From: Endocalyx cinctus
Lineage: Eukaryota; Ascomycota; Sordariomycetes; Amphisphaeriales; Apiosporaceae
DNA length: 64,000 bases
Reading direction: 5' to 3'
Assembly: GCA_001600455.1 (NCBI GenBank)
Contig: BCKC01000011.1
Location: 1,267,835-1,331,834, forward strand
This document shows, piece by piece, positions 22,427-35,200 of the stretch. Position 1 is the stretch's first letter; every line of letters starts with the position of its first letter. The translations under genes were made by a program, and so were the position numbers. The notes beneath the pieces are model-generated. The model saw nothing but the letters and a program-made list of their open reading frames with translations, had not been told where the DNA came from and ran no database searches.

Positions 22427-23772
22427 TTACAGACTCTCCATTTTGTCTAGAATGGCGCGGGTGAATTCATGGGTGGTTGAGTCACCACCCATGTCGCGCG
22501 TGCGAGACTTCCTGTTCAAATCGTTAGTCCGCAGAATTAGAGATGCAAATAGTTTCCTAACACCTAGAGTTGAACCTAGAGTTGAACTTGAGAGTTGACT
22601 TACCCTTCCGAAATGACGTCGTAGACCGCTTTGGAAATGCGTTCGGCATGACTACCTAGGCCGAGATGGCGCAACATCATAGTACCGGAGAGGATAAGAG
22701 CGGTGGGATTCGCCTGGTCCTTGCCCTTGATGTCGAGACCGACATGTCGACAACCGGGTTCGAAGACAGCGATGTTGCGGCCCATGTTGCATCCTGGGAC
22801 GAGACCAGGGCCGCCGACCAGGGCAGCGCCAATGTTGGACAGAATACCGCCGTAAAGGTTGGGCATGACCATGACATCAAATTGCTGGGGCTTAGATACG
22901 CACTGCATACTAGCGTTATCCACTATCATGTCGCCGGTCTCTATGGTGGGGTAGTGAGTTGACATTTTCTTGAAGGTTTCGCGGAAGAGACCATCGGCTA
23001 GCTTCATGATGTTGGCCTTATGAATACACGTGATCTTCTTTCGGTTGTTCGCTAAGGCGAAGGAGAAGGCGAACTTGGAGATTCGTTCCGACTTGGCACG
23101 GGTAATGATCTTGAGGGACTCAACGACACCAGGGACGCTCTGGTGTTCCAGTCCACTGTATTCGCCTTCGGTGTTTTCACGAATAATACATAGATCTACA
23201 TCTTTGTGACGTGTGTTATAGCCAGGGATGTTCTTTATTAGGGAAATAGAGGCGTAAATGTCGAGCTCTTGTCGCATGGCAACATTGAAACTTTGGTGGC
23301 CGGATCGGTCCATAGGAGTGTGAAGGATACCCTTCAAACCAATCTTATTTCGCTTAAGGGAGGCAACAGACTCCCTAAAAGCAGTCTCGGCACTGCCGGG
23401 AGCACCACTATCGACACCAGAGACATCGACTTGCTCCCAATCGATAGGTACGCTGTCGGCCTTGAAGATAGTCTTCACGCTTTCGGCAACTTCAGCACCA
23501 ATACCGTCTCCAGGAATGAGAGTAACAGTATATTTATTACCATATTTGGTAGGTTGAAAGATATCCGATTGGACGGTCGCAAAAGATCGAGAAGCCTGGC
23601 CGAAGACGTGCTGCTGCCGGCTAGCAGCCCGCGCTAATCGCTGTACGATAACAACAATGGTGAGCAAAACGTGTCAATGTAAGAAGCATGTGAAAGTGGC
23701 ATGTTGAAAAAGAATACAACAGGATAAGAATCAATTTACCTGGACAGCCTGAGGAGAGTTCCGTGATAACAT
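22427..23772 (-). CDS. IDH1: Isocitrate dehydrogenase [NAD] subunit 1, mitochondrial
   Basis: TCA-cycle enzyme subunit; with the catalytic subunit Idh2 it forms the mitochondrial octamer oxidising isocitrate to 2-oxoglutarate. Three exons: MLSRNSPQAVQ (23772-23740), a long exon from RLARAASRQQ, and a last exon KSRTRDMGGDSTTHEF ending at 22427. An arginine/serine-rich presequence precedes FATVQSDIF. Family motifs present: TLIPGDGIGAEV, NIPGYNTRHKDVDLCIIREN, EGEYSGLEHQ, IHKANIMKLADGLF, GGPGLVPGCNMGR. Full length, about 386 aa. The sequence is of the regulatory Idh1 type. The last intron donor is GTAAGT after SEG and its branch is GACTAAC. Confidence 0.96.
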
Positions 23773-24023
23773 GATGAAGGTTAAGCAGCTTTAAAGTGAA
23801 CAGAAAGAGGGAGAAAGAGAAATTTTCGAGGTCTGAAAAGAATTAAAAAAAAAAAAAAATGATAATAATAAAAAGGTTACCGGCAAAGCGATATTGCAAA
23901 TGGCGCAAAATCTCTTGACTAAACGTAACCCGAAAGGTGGATAGGTTCAGAGTCTCAGCCGTGGTATTCCGATCGGAAGAATTAGAACTATTTTAGTGTA
24001 TCTACTTAGTACATAAAGTACCA

Positions 24024-24100
24024 TAAGTACCTACTAACGTACCTACCTAGGTACCTATTAACCTACCTACCTTCTGCCTAGGTAGGTACCTAGGTATACC
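24024..24100. repeat. CCTAGGTA microrepeat island
   Basis: Compact island between IDH1 and the kinase gene, including CCTAGGTAGGTACCTAGG. Confidence 0.8.
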
Positions 24101-24366
24101 CACTATGTACAAAGTACTATCCACTAAATATGTACATATCAAGTTTCTCCCATTGCCCGAGGAACAAAAAAAGAGAAACAATCATTACTTAAGCACGTAT
24201 AAATACATAACCTTGGAATAACATTTAGTGGACACTGAATAGCATCCATTAATCAAACGGAGCCAAAGGGTCGGGTCCTATGTATTATTATTTTGTTCGG
24301 CTTTTTCAAAGGTATCATCATCGTCATCGTCATCATCGATCCATCATTTATACACTACGACAAATT

Positions 24367-26492
24367 TCAGATGACTTCATCTTCGTCTAACGGTTCAACC
24401 CTGACAAGTATCTCTTCCAAGAGTCCCTCAAGAAAAGTGCCTACATCTTTGCCCATACCAACGGGCTCGCTTTTATCTAGACGATCAATCTCTTTACAAA
24501 TGTTAGCCAGCTTGTAGACATGTTTACGAATCTTTTCGTGGGCTGCTTCTGCTCGTTGTCTTTGTGGCGTAATAATTTTCTCGTTCCGGTAGATCTGTTG
24601 TAATCGTATCTGTCGGCGTTTAAGAGCCTCCTCGAGAGCCGGAAAGATGACGTCGTTCAACGCGTCCAGCTCGCCATTTGGGTTGGCCGGTGCGGGCGAC
24701 GGAAATGTCTCCGGTACCGGAGGGATTTGTTTAGGTTGCGCCTTGGAAGGGAATGCTTGTGAATTAGATAGGGGTTGAGCATGTAGCCCGCTACTGCGGT
24801 AGGGTGGAATTTCTGCTAGGTTTAAAGGTCCAACGCGGGTAGGTTGATCTCTTTGCTGCATATGAGGGGGTAGAGAAATATTGAGCGAGCTCATGTCGTG
24901 ACGCAACTGTTCCTGCACCGCCCTCTCATAGTCGACAGACGTCATGGTTGGAGGAGGTGGCATATGTTTAGAAGCAGCTCGCGGGGTACTGTTCGGATCC
25001 TGGGCATGTTTCGGCGGTGACGGCGGAAGTGGCACCTTTGAAGGCGACAGTGGCGGCACACCCTGTAGTGGTTTACGTTGTGGTGAAGACTGCCGCGAGC
25101 TCCCCGACGTAGGAGTAGCGTAGACCTTTAACGTATTGGAAACGGAGGAATTGGCGAACTCTTGCGCCTGGCTTTTGCTTGGAGACGAGTCTCCCAGTCC
25201 TTCGCCATAATCTGGCTCTAATGGCCGTGAAGCCCGTACGTTCCTAGCCGACTCATCCATCGCGTTCAAACCTGGCCGATGAAGTATACCACCTCTATCG
25301 CCCACCATACGAACGGTACCGAAATCCCACATATCTTCATTTACGTGTTCCCGTTCCGCCGGCTCGTCTCCGCTGTCTATAGCTTCTTCCTCCTCCGCCT
25401 TGTGCGTCGTACTCCACCGACTAAAACGTTCTATCAACTCGGTAAGATAAGTTGTTCTCTTTGCCTTCCGAATAAAAGGATGTTTTAGGAGGTCTCTCGC
25501 GGTGGGCCTCTCCTTCGGATCTCTCTGCAAGCAAAGCTCAACAAAATCCTTGAAAGCTTTGGTAAAATTTCCATCTAATCTTGGTGGAGGATTCTTCGGG
25601 ATGAGAAACAAAACTTTCATTGGATGAATATCGGCGTAAGGTGGTTCGCCATTCGCGAGTTCAAGCGCCGTGATCCCTAACGACCAGATGTCGGCCTTGT
25701 GGTCGTAACCAGACTGCTTGATAACTTCTGGAGCCATCCAGAAAGGGGTACCGACGAAGGTGTTCTTCTTGGTCATCGTCGCCGAAAGCTGCCCGGATAC
25801 GCCAAAATCAGCCAGTTTCACTTGACCATTGGATCCCAGCAGAATATTCGCGGCTACGCAATGTTTCGAATTAGTGATATGCCCCAATGATCATGATATG
25901 CGCGTAGGCTCGTTACCTTTTATATCGCGGTGGAGCTTTTTATCAGCATGTAGATACTCCAAGCCTAGGAGAAGTTCTCTGACAATAATCGCAATATAGT
26001 CTTCTCCGATCATACCGGGTTTCATGAGATCAGCGCAACTTCCGCCCGCGCAAAATTCCATCACGATCCATAGCTCGGCGCCCTTTGCATAGGACCCGTA
26101 GTATTTGGTCACGTACGGGGATTGGAGCTCGGAGAGAATAGCAATCTCTTGTATAATATCTTCGACCTCGTCTTCGGCACTCTCGATATCAATAATTTTG
26201 ATGGCTACAGCTTGGCCGGTGCGTTTCTCGACACTTTAAAGAGCGTTAAGTTAATTTTTCTTCTTCTTCTTTCTTTCTTCGTTAAGAGCTTCAGTTAGAC
26301 CCGGGGATTTAAACACGAACCCTTTGTAAACTTTCCCAAAGCTACCGCCGCCTGCAAAGAGAAAATAAAATTAGGGTCGACATTTAAGTAGAAGAAGCAG
26401 AGTTGGTTAATAATACCAATACAGAATTCCTTGGTATAGAGAAGCTCTGGGTCAAGAGCCTCGTTGGCATCATCATAATCACGTTCCGCCAT
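24367..26492 (-). CDS. Ste20-like protein kinase, GCK-III subfamily (MST3/SmKIN3/Sps1 type)
   Basis: Serine/threonine kinase with N-terminal catalytic domain and a long C-terminal regulatory tail, about 620 aa. Starts MAERDYDDANEALDP. Visible elements in order: glycine loop GGGSFGKVYKG (split by introns), AIKIIDIESAEDE with the ATP lysine, HRDIKAAN, DFGVSGQL, activation segment NTFVGTPFWMAPEV, DIWSLGI. A proline/serine-rich linker follows, then a conserved C-terminal helical region (NDVIFPALEEALKRR to FLEGLLEEILVRVE) ending at 24367. Fungal relatives associate with the STRIPAK complex and the septation network and control septum formation and development. The intron at 26234-26320 uses the uncommon donor GTTCGT. 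Confidence 0.94.
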
Positions 26493-27551
26493 GTCGCCAC
26501 ATAAAAACTCGTCGATTCAGATCAGAAGGCTGGTAATGCACCGTCGCGACAGGAAAAAAAAAAAAGAAGAAGAAGAAGAAGGGAATCAGAAAAATGAGAG
26601 AATGAAGATATAAAAGAGAGGAAGAGTAAGTAGAGAAGTGTGATGATAGAGAGCGTTCTTGACTACTCAATTAAATGATCGACCTAACAGCGACATCGAC
26701 TAGCGACAGTGAATACAGAACGGGAAATAATTACATGAAAAAGAAAAGTAGACGCTCAATGTAAAAAGCACCTGTGGCCTTTTCCATATGGAGGTACTAC
26801 TACGCCGAGGGAGGGATGTCAACAAAGCAACCAACAATGGTTGACATTTCAAGATGATTTGTTGTTATGCTTTGTTTTGTTTTTCTAAGATAGCCGGTGT
26901 CACGATTACTTGGGCTACCGTGGGGTTATTTAACCTACACTAATGACGATACTGTATATGAGCTTACACGGTTGTAACGTCGACGCGCCCCCTGAGTAAT
27001 GTTAAATAAGTACTTACCTAGTACCTAGCCTAAGAGGTAAGTACTATTGCCACCTAGGTAGAAGGTAGGTACTTAGGTAGATACACTAGCGAAGCATTTA
27101 CGAGGTACACTACTTTAGGTATCTAGGCAGATACCTGCAACCGGTAGTATTCAATACTCCGGATATCTACTACCTATCAGGTAGGTACCTAGGTAGGTAC
27201 TTGACAAAGTAGATACCAAGTACCTCAGGTAGGTACCTACCTAGGTAGTCAACACAAGCGTTAGTGTAGTGGTTTGTGCTTTGCTCTGGGCGCGTAATGC
27301 ATAACTAGTTCATGTCCTCTATTACTAGGTAATGCAAAGCTAAAAGTTTCATAAAACTAGGGTGCTGACGGATCTCGGATGATTGGCTAACAAGACAGAG
27401 TTCCAAGGTTATTGTTCTTCTACTTCTTGCTTTTCCTCCTCCGCTTCTTCTTATTCTTCACCACTACAGGTCGTGTAGGTAATAACAGTATCACCCAGTA
27501 GTGTGCTATTATCTAGTATAGCTTTCAATCCCCCCGTCCTTTGTCGCTTCG
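26493..27551. other. Intergenic: kinase leader region plus repeat island
   Basis: Purine/pyrimidine-rich sequence just upstream of the kinase, then the CCTAGGTA island. No gene seen. Confidence 0.6.
27004..27250. repeat. CCTAGGTA microrepeat island
   Basis: Multiple copies of CCTAGGTAGGTAC and its complement, interspersed with TAAGTACTT words. Confidence 0.8.
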
Positions 27552-27975
27552 TTAGTCCGAGTAGAGTACGCTATCAGAGGTGCCCACTTGATCAAGAACC
27601 GTCGGAAGCGGACCATTCATATAGATATGAAAGTCGCCGCTCAGCCTCGCACTATCCATCCCGTTAATTCTTATGCCTGCTCTCGCTGAGTGATTTCATA
27701 TTTGTGACTTACCCGCTGATATTGTGATGTAATCGCAATTTAGATCCTCTTTCCCCTAGGATATCGAAGCTGAATTCTGCCGGTACGCAGCTATAACCCG
27801 AACTTGGTACCTCGAACTTTTCGGCAGCGCATACAGCATCTCCGGGGGACAGGTGAAATTGGATCTTTTCATTCCCGACATCTCCCCTATAGGTAAATCC
27901 CCATATAGTAGCGCTTTCGTTGCCCAGTGCGAGCACGCTTGACGCTACTGCGAGTATGAGAACTGAGACATGCAT
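27552..27975 (-). CDS. Small secreted protein, unknown function
   Basis: Starts MHVSVLILAVASSVLALG, a clear signal peptide with predicted cleavage after residue 17-18, followed by a small mature domain with two cysteines (AVCAAEKF, YSCVPAEF). Exon 1 ends at ISG with donor GTAAGT. A 43-nt intron ending ATAAG restores an in-frame second exon (INGMDSARLSGDFHIY ... DSVLYSD) that stops at 27552. The intron is short and lacks an ideal branch point, so the 3' end is less certain. About 125 aa. Family not recognised; size and secretion fit an effector-like or cell-surface protein. Confidence 0.65.
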
Positions 27976-28556
27976 GTTTTTTCGGAGGGGTTGGATGAAA
28001 TAAAATGATCTGACAATGAATAACCGGCTTGGTTTTTTTTCTTCTTCTTTTTTACTGTACTAAACTTGTCGTCTAGAAGAAGATTATAAGTTCAGATTGA
28101 AGGTCGTTACCCATGATATTTATACTCTTCCTCACCCTACCCAGATAACTATCCCACCCTACCATTGCTTAGATGAGTTTCCGCAACGTTACACAGAGAA
28201 CGCCGGCTAAATTCATTTGATATAACCTTATCCTCTCACCACGGTGTCGTCTCCTGAACCTAAGGTTACGTGACCAGATATTTTCTCTGTTATGTTACAT
28301 ACTCATTGTTGCGACGATATGTCTGATTCTGATTCAGATATACTTGGTGTGCAAACATTCCACTGAGGTCATGTACGAACGATGAGGTGGGAAAGGAGAC
28401 GTGTCGAAAGCGCTTTGGGCAGTTTCCTGATCCATTATTCCTTTGACTGAAATCCACATCCAAGGGAAATATTTGAAAGGAGGCAGAAAGAAAAAGAAAG
28501 GACGGAGTAAGGAGGAGAAGAAGGAGAAAGAAGAAGAAAAAAAAACTTAAAAACTT
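27976..28556. other. Intergenic, no gene seen
   Basis: Upstream region of the secreted protein. The end next to the tRNA holds A/G-rich sequence that reads as oligo-T on the tRNA strand. Confidence 0.5.
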
Positions 28557-28642
28557 GCAACCACCGGGATTTGCACCCGGGTCCCTGCCTTTCTAGAACC
28601 ATTGATGGGAGGGCAGTGAGTTAACTACTACTCTATGGCTGC
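28557..28642 (-). tRNA. tRNA-Gly(CCC) with 15-nt intron
   Basis: On the minus strand a full cloverleaf can be drawn: acceptor GCAGCCA/TGGTTGC (one G-T pair), D stem GAGT/ACTC, anticodon stem CTGCC/GGCAG, T stem CCGGG/CCCGG. The 22-nt anticodon loop reads CT-CCC-A followed by an intron of about 15 nt at the canonical position after base 37. The mature length of 71 nt suits tRNA-Gly. Oligo-T follows within about 20 nt downstream, fitting Pol III termination. Oddities: T-loop TGCAAAT instead of TTCRANN, and the D loop lacks a clear GG. Confidence 0.8.
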
Positions 28643-29239
28643 TTATGTTAATATTTCACTTATTTCGCATCATAAAGAAGGCATGTTGTCAGGTGTTTGT
28701 TAGACAATGCAGCTTCATAATCTAATCAAAAACTATATATATATATAAATGGATGGCCTTGGCAGTAATATGAAGCGAACAGATATCTAACCTGAACAAC
28801 TTATTTTTCTGCCCATCAAAGAAATATCTAAACAGTTGATTTCATCCAGAGACTGTAGCTCTTCAAACGAGAGAGGGCTAAACAAACCTGTCAATTTCCA
28901 ACAACAGAAGTGTACTTATTCAAGGTGTGTCATAACTTAGGTATCTATCTAATCTACTTACTGGACTACATGGGGTATATCTCGTTATTAGAATGACGCA
29001 GCTCGAAAACGAAAACAAGGTGATATGAGATATGAGATAGGTCCTCATGCCCAGCTGAGTCCACATGAAAACAGTGAAAAATATCAACCCCCTTTAAACA
29101 GGGTTATTTATCCAGCTTCGCTGTGTCCAAAACCCCCCCTATATTACGACATTATTACATCCTACAAATTCATAGTCATCCAAACCCAATTAATATCCAA
29201 TGCCGTAAGAATCATACCGTCATATCCAAAGAAATATCA
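28643..29239. other. Intergenic, no gene seen
   Basis: Between the tRNA and the 3' end of the giant gene. Contains a short (TA)n run and AT-rich sequence. Confidence 0.5.
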
Positions 29240-32200
29240 TTATGAACCCGTAAGCTTCCTCCACCAGCTACTCCGAGGGGTCGTATCCATGAAAACAGAC
29301 TCTCGGTGAGTCTTTTCACCACTACCGTCTGAGCCACCGCCTCCTCCTCGCTCTCTACGGTCACGCTCTTCGCGCCGCGCTCGACGACGTCGTTGGTCGT
29401 CACCCATATCGCCATTCATATCCCCATATTTTTCTCGTCGTCGGGCTCTTCGAGCCGCGCGTCGAGCCTCTTCGTCCTCTGTTGCATGACGTTCATCAGG
29501 AGCAGAACCATCCTCCGGAGGTGGACCAGCATCTGAGTGTTCCTTCACCCACGAGTCGGTTCCAGAATGCGGCCAAGCAGGGGCCTTCTTTCTGTGTCTC
29601 CGCTCGTCATCGAGGCGTCGCGATGACCTCTCTTGAGAATATACATACTCATCAGTCGGCATAGATCGTTGGCGACTCGCTTTTTCTTCTGCGCGTCTCG
29701 CTTCACGTCTTCGCCTACGTTCCTCATCATCTTCTGGAACATCAGCATGTCTCGAGCGTCTCCGGTCGGCTCGTGCCTCGTCAGCGGCGGCAGCTTCTCT
29801 CTCAAGCTTGCGAAGTCGACGACGCTCCGCTCTTTCAGCCTGCTCGGCTTCCCTTGCTTCTGTCTCTTCAACAGCACGACGTTCACGGTCTCGAGCTGCT
29901 CTGCGTTCGGCACGTCTTGCTTCACGATCCTCTCGCCTACGAGCGTCTGCCTCCTCCTCCTCCTGTCTCCTACGCTTTTCACGCCTCGTTTCATCTTTGA
30001 CACGGCGGGCTTCTTCAGCTGCCTTCTCCTCGGCTCTCCTTGCCCTGCGAGCGGCACGCCGTGCTTCTCTATCTGCGTCTGTCTCAGTATCGAGTCCGCC
30101 GACGTCTCGCGATGATCGTTTCATCTTCTTATCGGGACGGCTCTCGTCTTCTGTAGTATAATATGTATTTCGGCGGCGCGGTTCGGGTCGAGACTCTGAA
30201 CGGGGAACCGACGACTTGAGGCCCCCAAAGAGTCCCGACAAGCCTTTTTTGGCGCTCGAGCTCGATCGTTTGAGGGGCATGGCATCCAATGGAAGGTCTG
30301 CGTCCGCCATGGCTACATCATCATCCGGCTTGGGCTGTCTCACGTTAGTATCCTGTGTATGACCGTAGGCATTCAACTTTACCTTATATCTTTTCCGGGA
30401 CGACCTCTCCGTGTTTGGCATGGCATCAGCAGTACCATCCATGATGTCATCATAACCAGTAGTACGCGTTTTAGAGCCCCTACCGTCACGTCTCCTATCA
30501 ACACCTAGGATCCTTGCTGCCTTTGTCGACATTTCTGGTGCTTCTTCAGGTGGAGGAGATACCAGGCCGCTACCGATATCGGCAGAATGCCTACGTGAGC
30601 TGGATCTAGCCGTAGATTGCCGCTTCTCACGTGTGGAGACAGAGCGGGAAAGCGGCGGGGTGCTATGGAACATACTGTTCATGCGCGGCTTCGCTGTCGC
30701 CACTGACTTTTTCTCTGATCGCTCCCCTTTTTCTGAAGATGAACCTTTCGAAGAGACTTTGTCTTCTCTTTCTCTTCGGTGCTTCTTGCCATCAGGCCTG
30801 GCCTTGGATGGCCTCTTTTCCTCTTTGCGTGGACTGGCTGACCACATTCCCCACGACGATGATCCATCGCGATTGATTTTCGCTCGCTCTTTCTTCGAAG
30901 ATCTGGTTTCGGGAGGAGGGGTTGATGGGGAGTCAGGAACGGCAGGCGGGGGAGGCGGAACTGCAGGTGGTACAGGTGGGAAGGCTTCCTCCTTCAATTT
31001 GGTCTTCTTGTTACTCTTTTTTGATTTCTTTTCTACGGGCGCCATTTCAATGATCTCGACAATATCGTCATCGTCTTCATCATCGGGAAAACTTCCAGGG
31101 AGGGGCCCCTTTCCCTTCTTACTTGATTTAGTTGCCTTCTTGCGTTCGGTAACAGGGATAGGTGGAGGAGGTGATGTAGAGACAACATCAATCAAGTCTT
31201 CTTCGGGCTCGATCGGCGATGACTCAACATCCATGCGTTTGTTAGCGACCTTGCCGCCCTTGCTCTTTTTTGACGGCATAAAGTCATCATAAATGTCTTT
31301 GGAAGAAGAGACTGGATCCTGATCGAGAATGGCGTCTTCGAGAACCTACGATGACTCAGCATGTTAACGTCGATTGATGATGATGATAGTTCTGCTGGGG
31401 GCTGTGAGGTACTTACCGGGTCATGAAATGAGCTTTTTGGTTTCGACTTCGCACCCCAGAACGCGAAGGGATCACTTTTGTCCTTGGCTTTTTTAATTGG
31501 CGCGAAGCCCGAAAGAATTTCGTCTGCTTGCTCAGGTGAGATGTCGATATCGTCAAGATCTAGATCCTCGCATCTGTCTTTCTCCATGGCCTTGCTAGAG
31601 GACTTCGGCTTTTTCTTCGACTTCTTCTTCAAAGCCGCTTCTAGCTCTTCCTGTTCTTTCGCAGCTTTCTCTTCAGCCTCGCGCGCAGCTTGTTCCTCCG
31701 CTTCTAGTGCCGCCTGTTCCTCTGCCTCTCGTGCCGCCTGTTCCTCTGCTTCTCGTGCAGCCTGTTCCTCCGCCTCGATGGCGGCTTGTGCTTCTGCCTG
31801 CTCGTCAAATTCATCTCCATCTTGTTCTATAGCACGTAGCCTAGCCCTATCGGTGAGTTCGTCGAATCGCTTTTGGTCCTTTTTAGTTAATTTCTTTTTT
31901 TTGCCTTTCGCAGTGAGAACAAGCAGCTCTGCCTCCTCTGCAGCGATTTCAGCTTCCAACGCTTCCGCGGCAGCCTTTTGCTCGGCCTCCAAGACCGCGG
32001 CTGCGGCTTCCGCCTCGGCTTTCTCTTCAGCCTCTTTCTGGGCCTGTTCTTCGGCTTCCTTGAAGGCCTTCTCTTCGGCGCGGCGGGCCGCGTTACTAGT
32101 CAGTTCATCGAATCGCCTTTGATCCTTTTTAGCTAATTTCTTCTTCTTGTTCTTTGTGGCAGTGAGAACAAGCAGCTCTGCCTCCTCGGCAGCTATCTCG

Positions 32201-35200
32201 GCGGCCAAGGCATCAGCTTCAGCCTGCTCCCCGTTCGAGGCTTCATTTTCTCCCCAGGCGTCCTGTTCTAGTTCCTTATCTACGTCCACAGGCGGAGGAG
32301 AAGGAGCGTGAGGGTTTGCTTTCTTCTTTTTCCCCTGGATCACATTACCCCACGCCCAGCCGTCATCCTCAGCCTTGATATCTTCATTCTCTACAGTATC
32401 AGGCTGCATGCCATCTTCATGGGAGTCATTCTCAATCTCGACCGGAGCGTTCTTGCTACTCTTCTTCTTTTTCTCCTTTTTGGAAGTACCCAAAGCCCAG
32501 ATGTCGTCAGTTTTTGGTTCTTCAATCGGATCTGGTAAAAGATTGTCGTTAGCATTTTTGTTTCTTTGCCTTTGATCTTACTTCCGGTGGCTAAGATATC
32601 CTAGAAACAGTTTTTACTGGGCCCGTGCCACCGACTTCATGGACTGCGGGATACAATGGAGGTATTCCAAATCTATCTGATTCGACCATCAAAGCAGATA
32701 ACAACTTACCTTTCTTTGTATCTTTTTTATCCCAGCTCAACCAATCATCTTCCGCCTTCTCAACGGTAGTACTTGGGGGGGGTTCGATAATAACCTCCTC
32801 CTTGACCTTTTTAGTCGTTTTCTTTGAGATACCCCAGAAATTCCATGCGCTGCTGGGCTCCTCCACAACTGGTTCAGGCTCAGGAATAACGTCAAGGGTA
32901 TCCTTAGGAGGCTCCTCGTCAAAGAAGTTGTTTTGCTTCTTATCCTTTTTCGAAGTACCAAAAGAGCTCCAGAAACTGTCCTCTTCCACCTTTTCTTCCA
33001 CAGGTAGAGGTACTGGTTCTGGATCCCTGGGAGGCTCGTCGGCAATTACAGTTTTTCCCTTTTTCTTCTTGTCTTTACTTGTGCTAGGACCCAACAGATC
33101 ATTCTTGGCTTTAGTAGGAGGGTCAGGTGTTGGATCGAGTATCGGATCAGGTTCTAGTTTCTTAACAGGTTCCTCGTCCAATACTCCTTTCTTCTTCTTC
33201 TTCTTATCTTTCTTGGAGGTACTACCCCAATTCATCAAGGAGTCATCTTGCTGCTCTTTCTCGGGTTCGGGTTCGGGTTCAGGTTCAGGTTCAGGTACCG
33301 GCTCAGGTTCTGCTAAAGGTTCGGTTTCTGGTTTCTTAGAAGGTTCCTCGTCTAAGATGCCCTTCTTTTTCTTCTTCTTATCCTTCTTAGAAGTGACACC
33401 CCACTGCGCCCAACTATCATCTTGCTGTTCCTTTTCGGGTTCCGGCTCGGGATCGGGTTCCGGCACAGGCTCTGGGACGGGCTCTTTGGAGGGTTCCTCT
33501 TCTAAAGCACTTTTTTTCTTCTTCTTCTTATCTTTCTTTGACGAGCCAAGTAAGCCCCAGAAATCTTCCTCGGGGGGTTTCTCTACTTTCGCAGGCTCTG
33601 GCTCTGGCTCTGGTTCGGGTTCGGGTTCGGGTTCGGGTTCGGGTATTATTACCTCTGGCTCTTTGGGGGGCTCGGGTTCCACTGTACCCTTCTTCTTTTT
33701 CTTCTTGTCTTTCTTCGTAACACCAAAGGACCAGATGTCCTCCTCTACCTTTTTCTGAGGCTCGGGCTCTGGAACGGGTGCTGGAACAGGCTCTGGAACA
33801 GGCTCGGGGGCTTTGGGGGTTTCATCTTCAAGTATGTTTTTCTTCTTCTTTTTCTTCTCCTTTTTGGGCACACCCCAGTCGACCAAATCGTCGTCCTTCT
33901 TTTTTTCTGGTTCTGGTTCTGGCTCTGGTTCTGGTTCGGGCTCGGGTTCGGGCACAGGCTCTTTAACTTCTTCAACAATTTTACCTTTCTTGCCCTTCTT
34001 AATGATGGGAGCCCAGCTCGTCCAACCATCGTCATCCTTCTTTTTGGAGTCGGTTTCAACGATAGGTTCGGGTGTAGGCTCAGGTTCTGGCTCAATATTT
34101 TTCCCCTTCTTTTTCTTTGGTTTCGTACCAAAGACGCCCCAGTCGTCACCGTCGATTTTAGTCTCAGGCTCCTCGATTTTTGTTTCAACCACAGGTTCAG
34201 GCTCGACAACGGTGCTCTTTCCTTTCTTTTTTTTGTCTTTTTTCGCGGTAGATAAAGCCCCCCAAAGGTCATCCTCTTCTTTTTTGTTGGTATCAATGGT
34301 AGGTTCAGGTTCGGGTTCTGGTTCCGGTGCTGGTGGGTCGGGCGCTTTGGTGTCTACAATTACGCCCTTTTTCTTCTTTTTATCTTTCTTGGGGATACCC
34401 CATCCGTCACCCCAACCGTCATCTTTAACTATTTCGGGTTCAGGTACTGGTAAGAGCTCAGGTTGGCTAACTTCTTCGATGCCCCCCTTCTTCTTTTTCT
34501 TGTCCTTTTTAGTAGAGACTGCGCCCCAAACATCAACCGGCGCAGGTTCTGCTTCGATGACAACTGGCTGTACTGGCTCTGGGGCTGGCTCCGGCTCTGG
34601 CTCCCCCCATATACTTATCTTCTTCTTCTTCTTGTCTTTTTTAAGTGACGGGACAAGCCAATCATCCGTTGGCGCGACAGCAGGTTCTTGCTTTACAGGA
34701 GCAGGCTCGGGTTCCACGACCGCGGCACCCTTTTTGCTGCTCTTTTTTGTAGCCGTACCCCAACCGTCCCAATTGTCATCAGCAGCAGACGAACCCACAC
34801 CTTGGTTTTCAGCCAAAGCGCCTTTAGTGCCTTCTTCCGGCTCGGGATCCCAGATGTTATTCTTTTTCTTCTTATCTTTCTTAGCAGTGGAGGCAACACC
34901 AAAGCCGAAATCGGCATCTTTCTTTTCTTCCAAAGCCACCGGCTCTTCGATTTTCTCTTCTTCAGCCTCGTCAAAAGCCCCGAAATTGAAGGATGCTTTG
35001 TTCTTTTTCTTGGGCTTGGGCCGATTGAGGCTCCAGGGATTATCTTCAATCTCATCCTTCTTTTCATCTTTCTTCTCTTCTCTCTCGGGAATCTTATCGT
35101 CTTCCTTGGCGCCAGTCCAGCCCCATGATGCACCTGTAATCCAACTGGTGCCCCACGATCCAAAAGAACTGCCTTTAGTATCCGCGGTTGGATTGTTGTT

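Noticed and set aside
29545..30115. Long overlapping ORFs on both strands in the Arg-rich 3' exon
   Set aside because: Codon bias of AGA/CGT/GAG repeats keeps all frames open; the minus frame continuous with the upstream exons is the real one.
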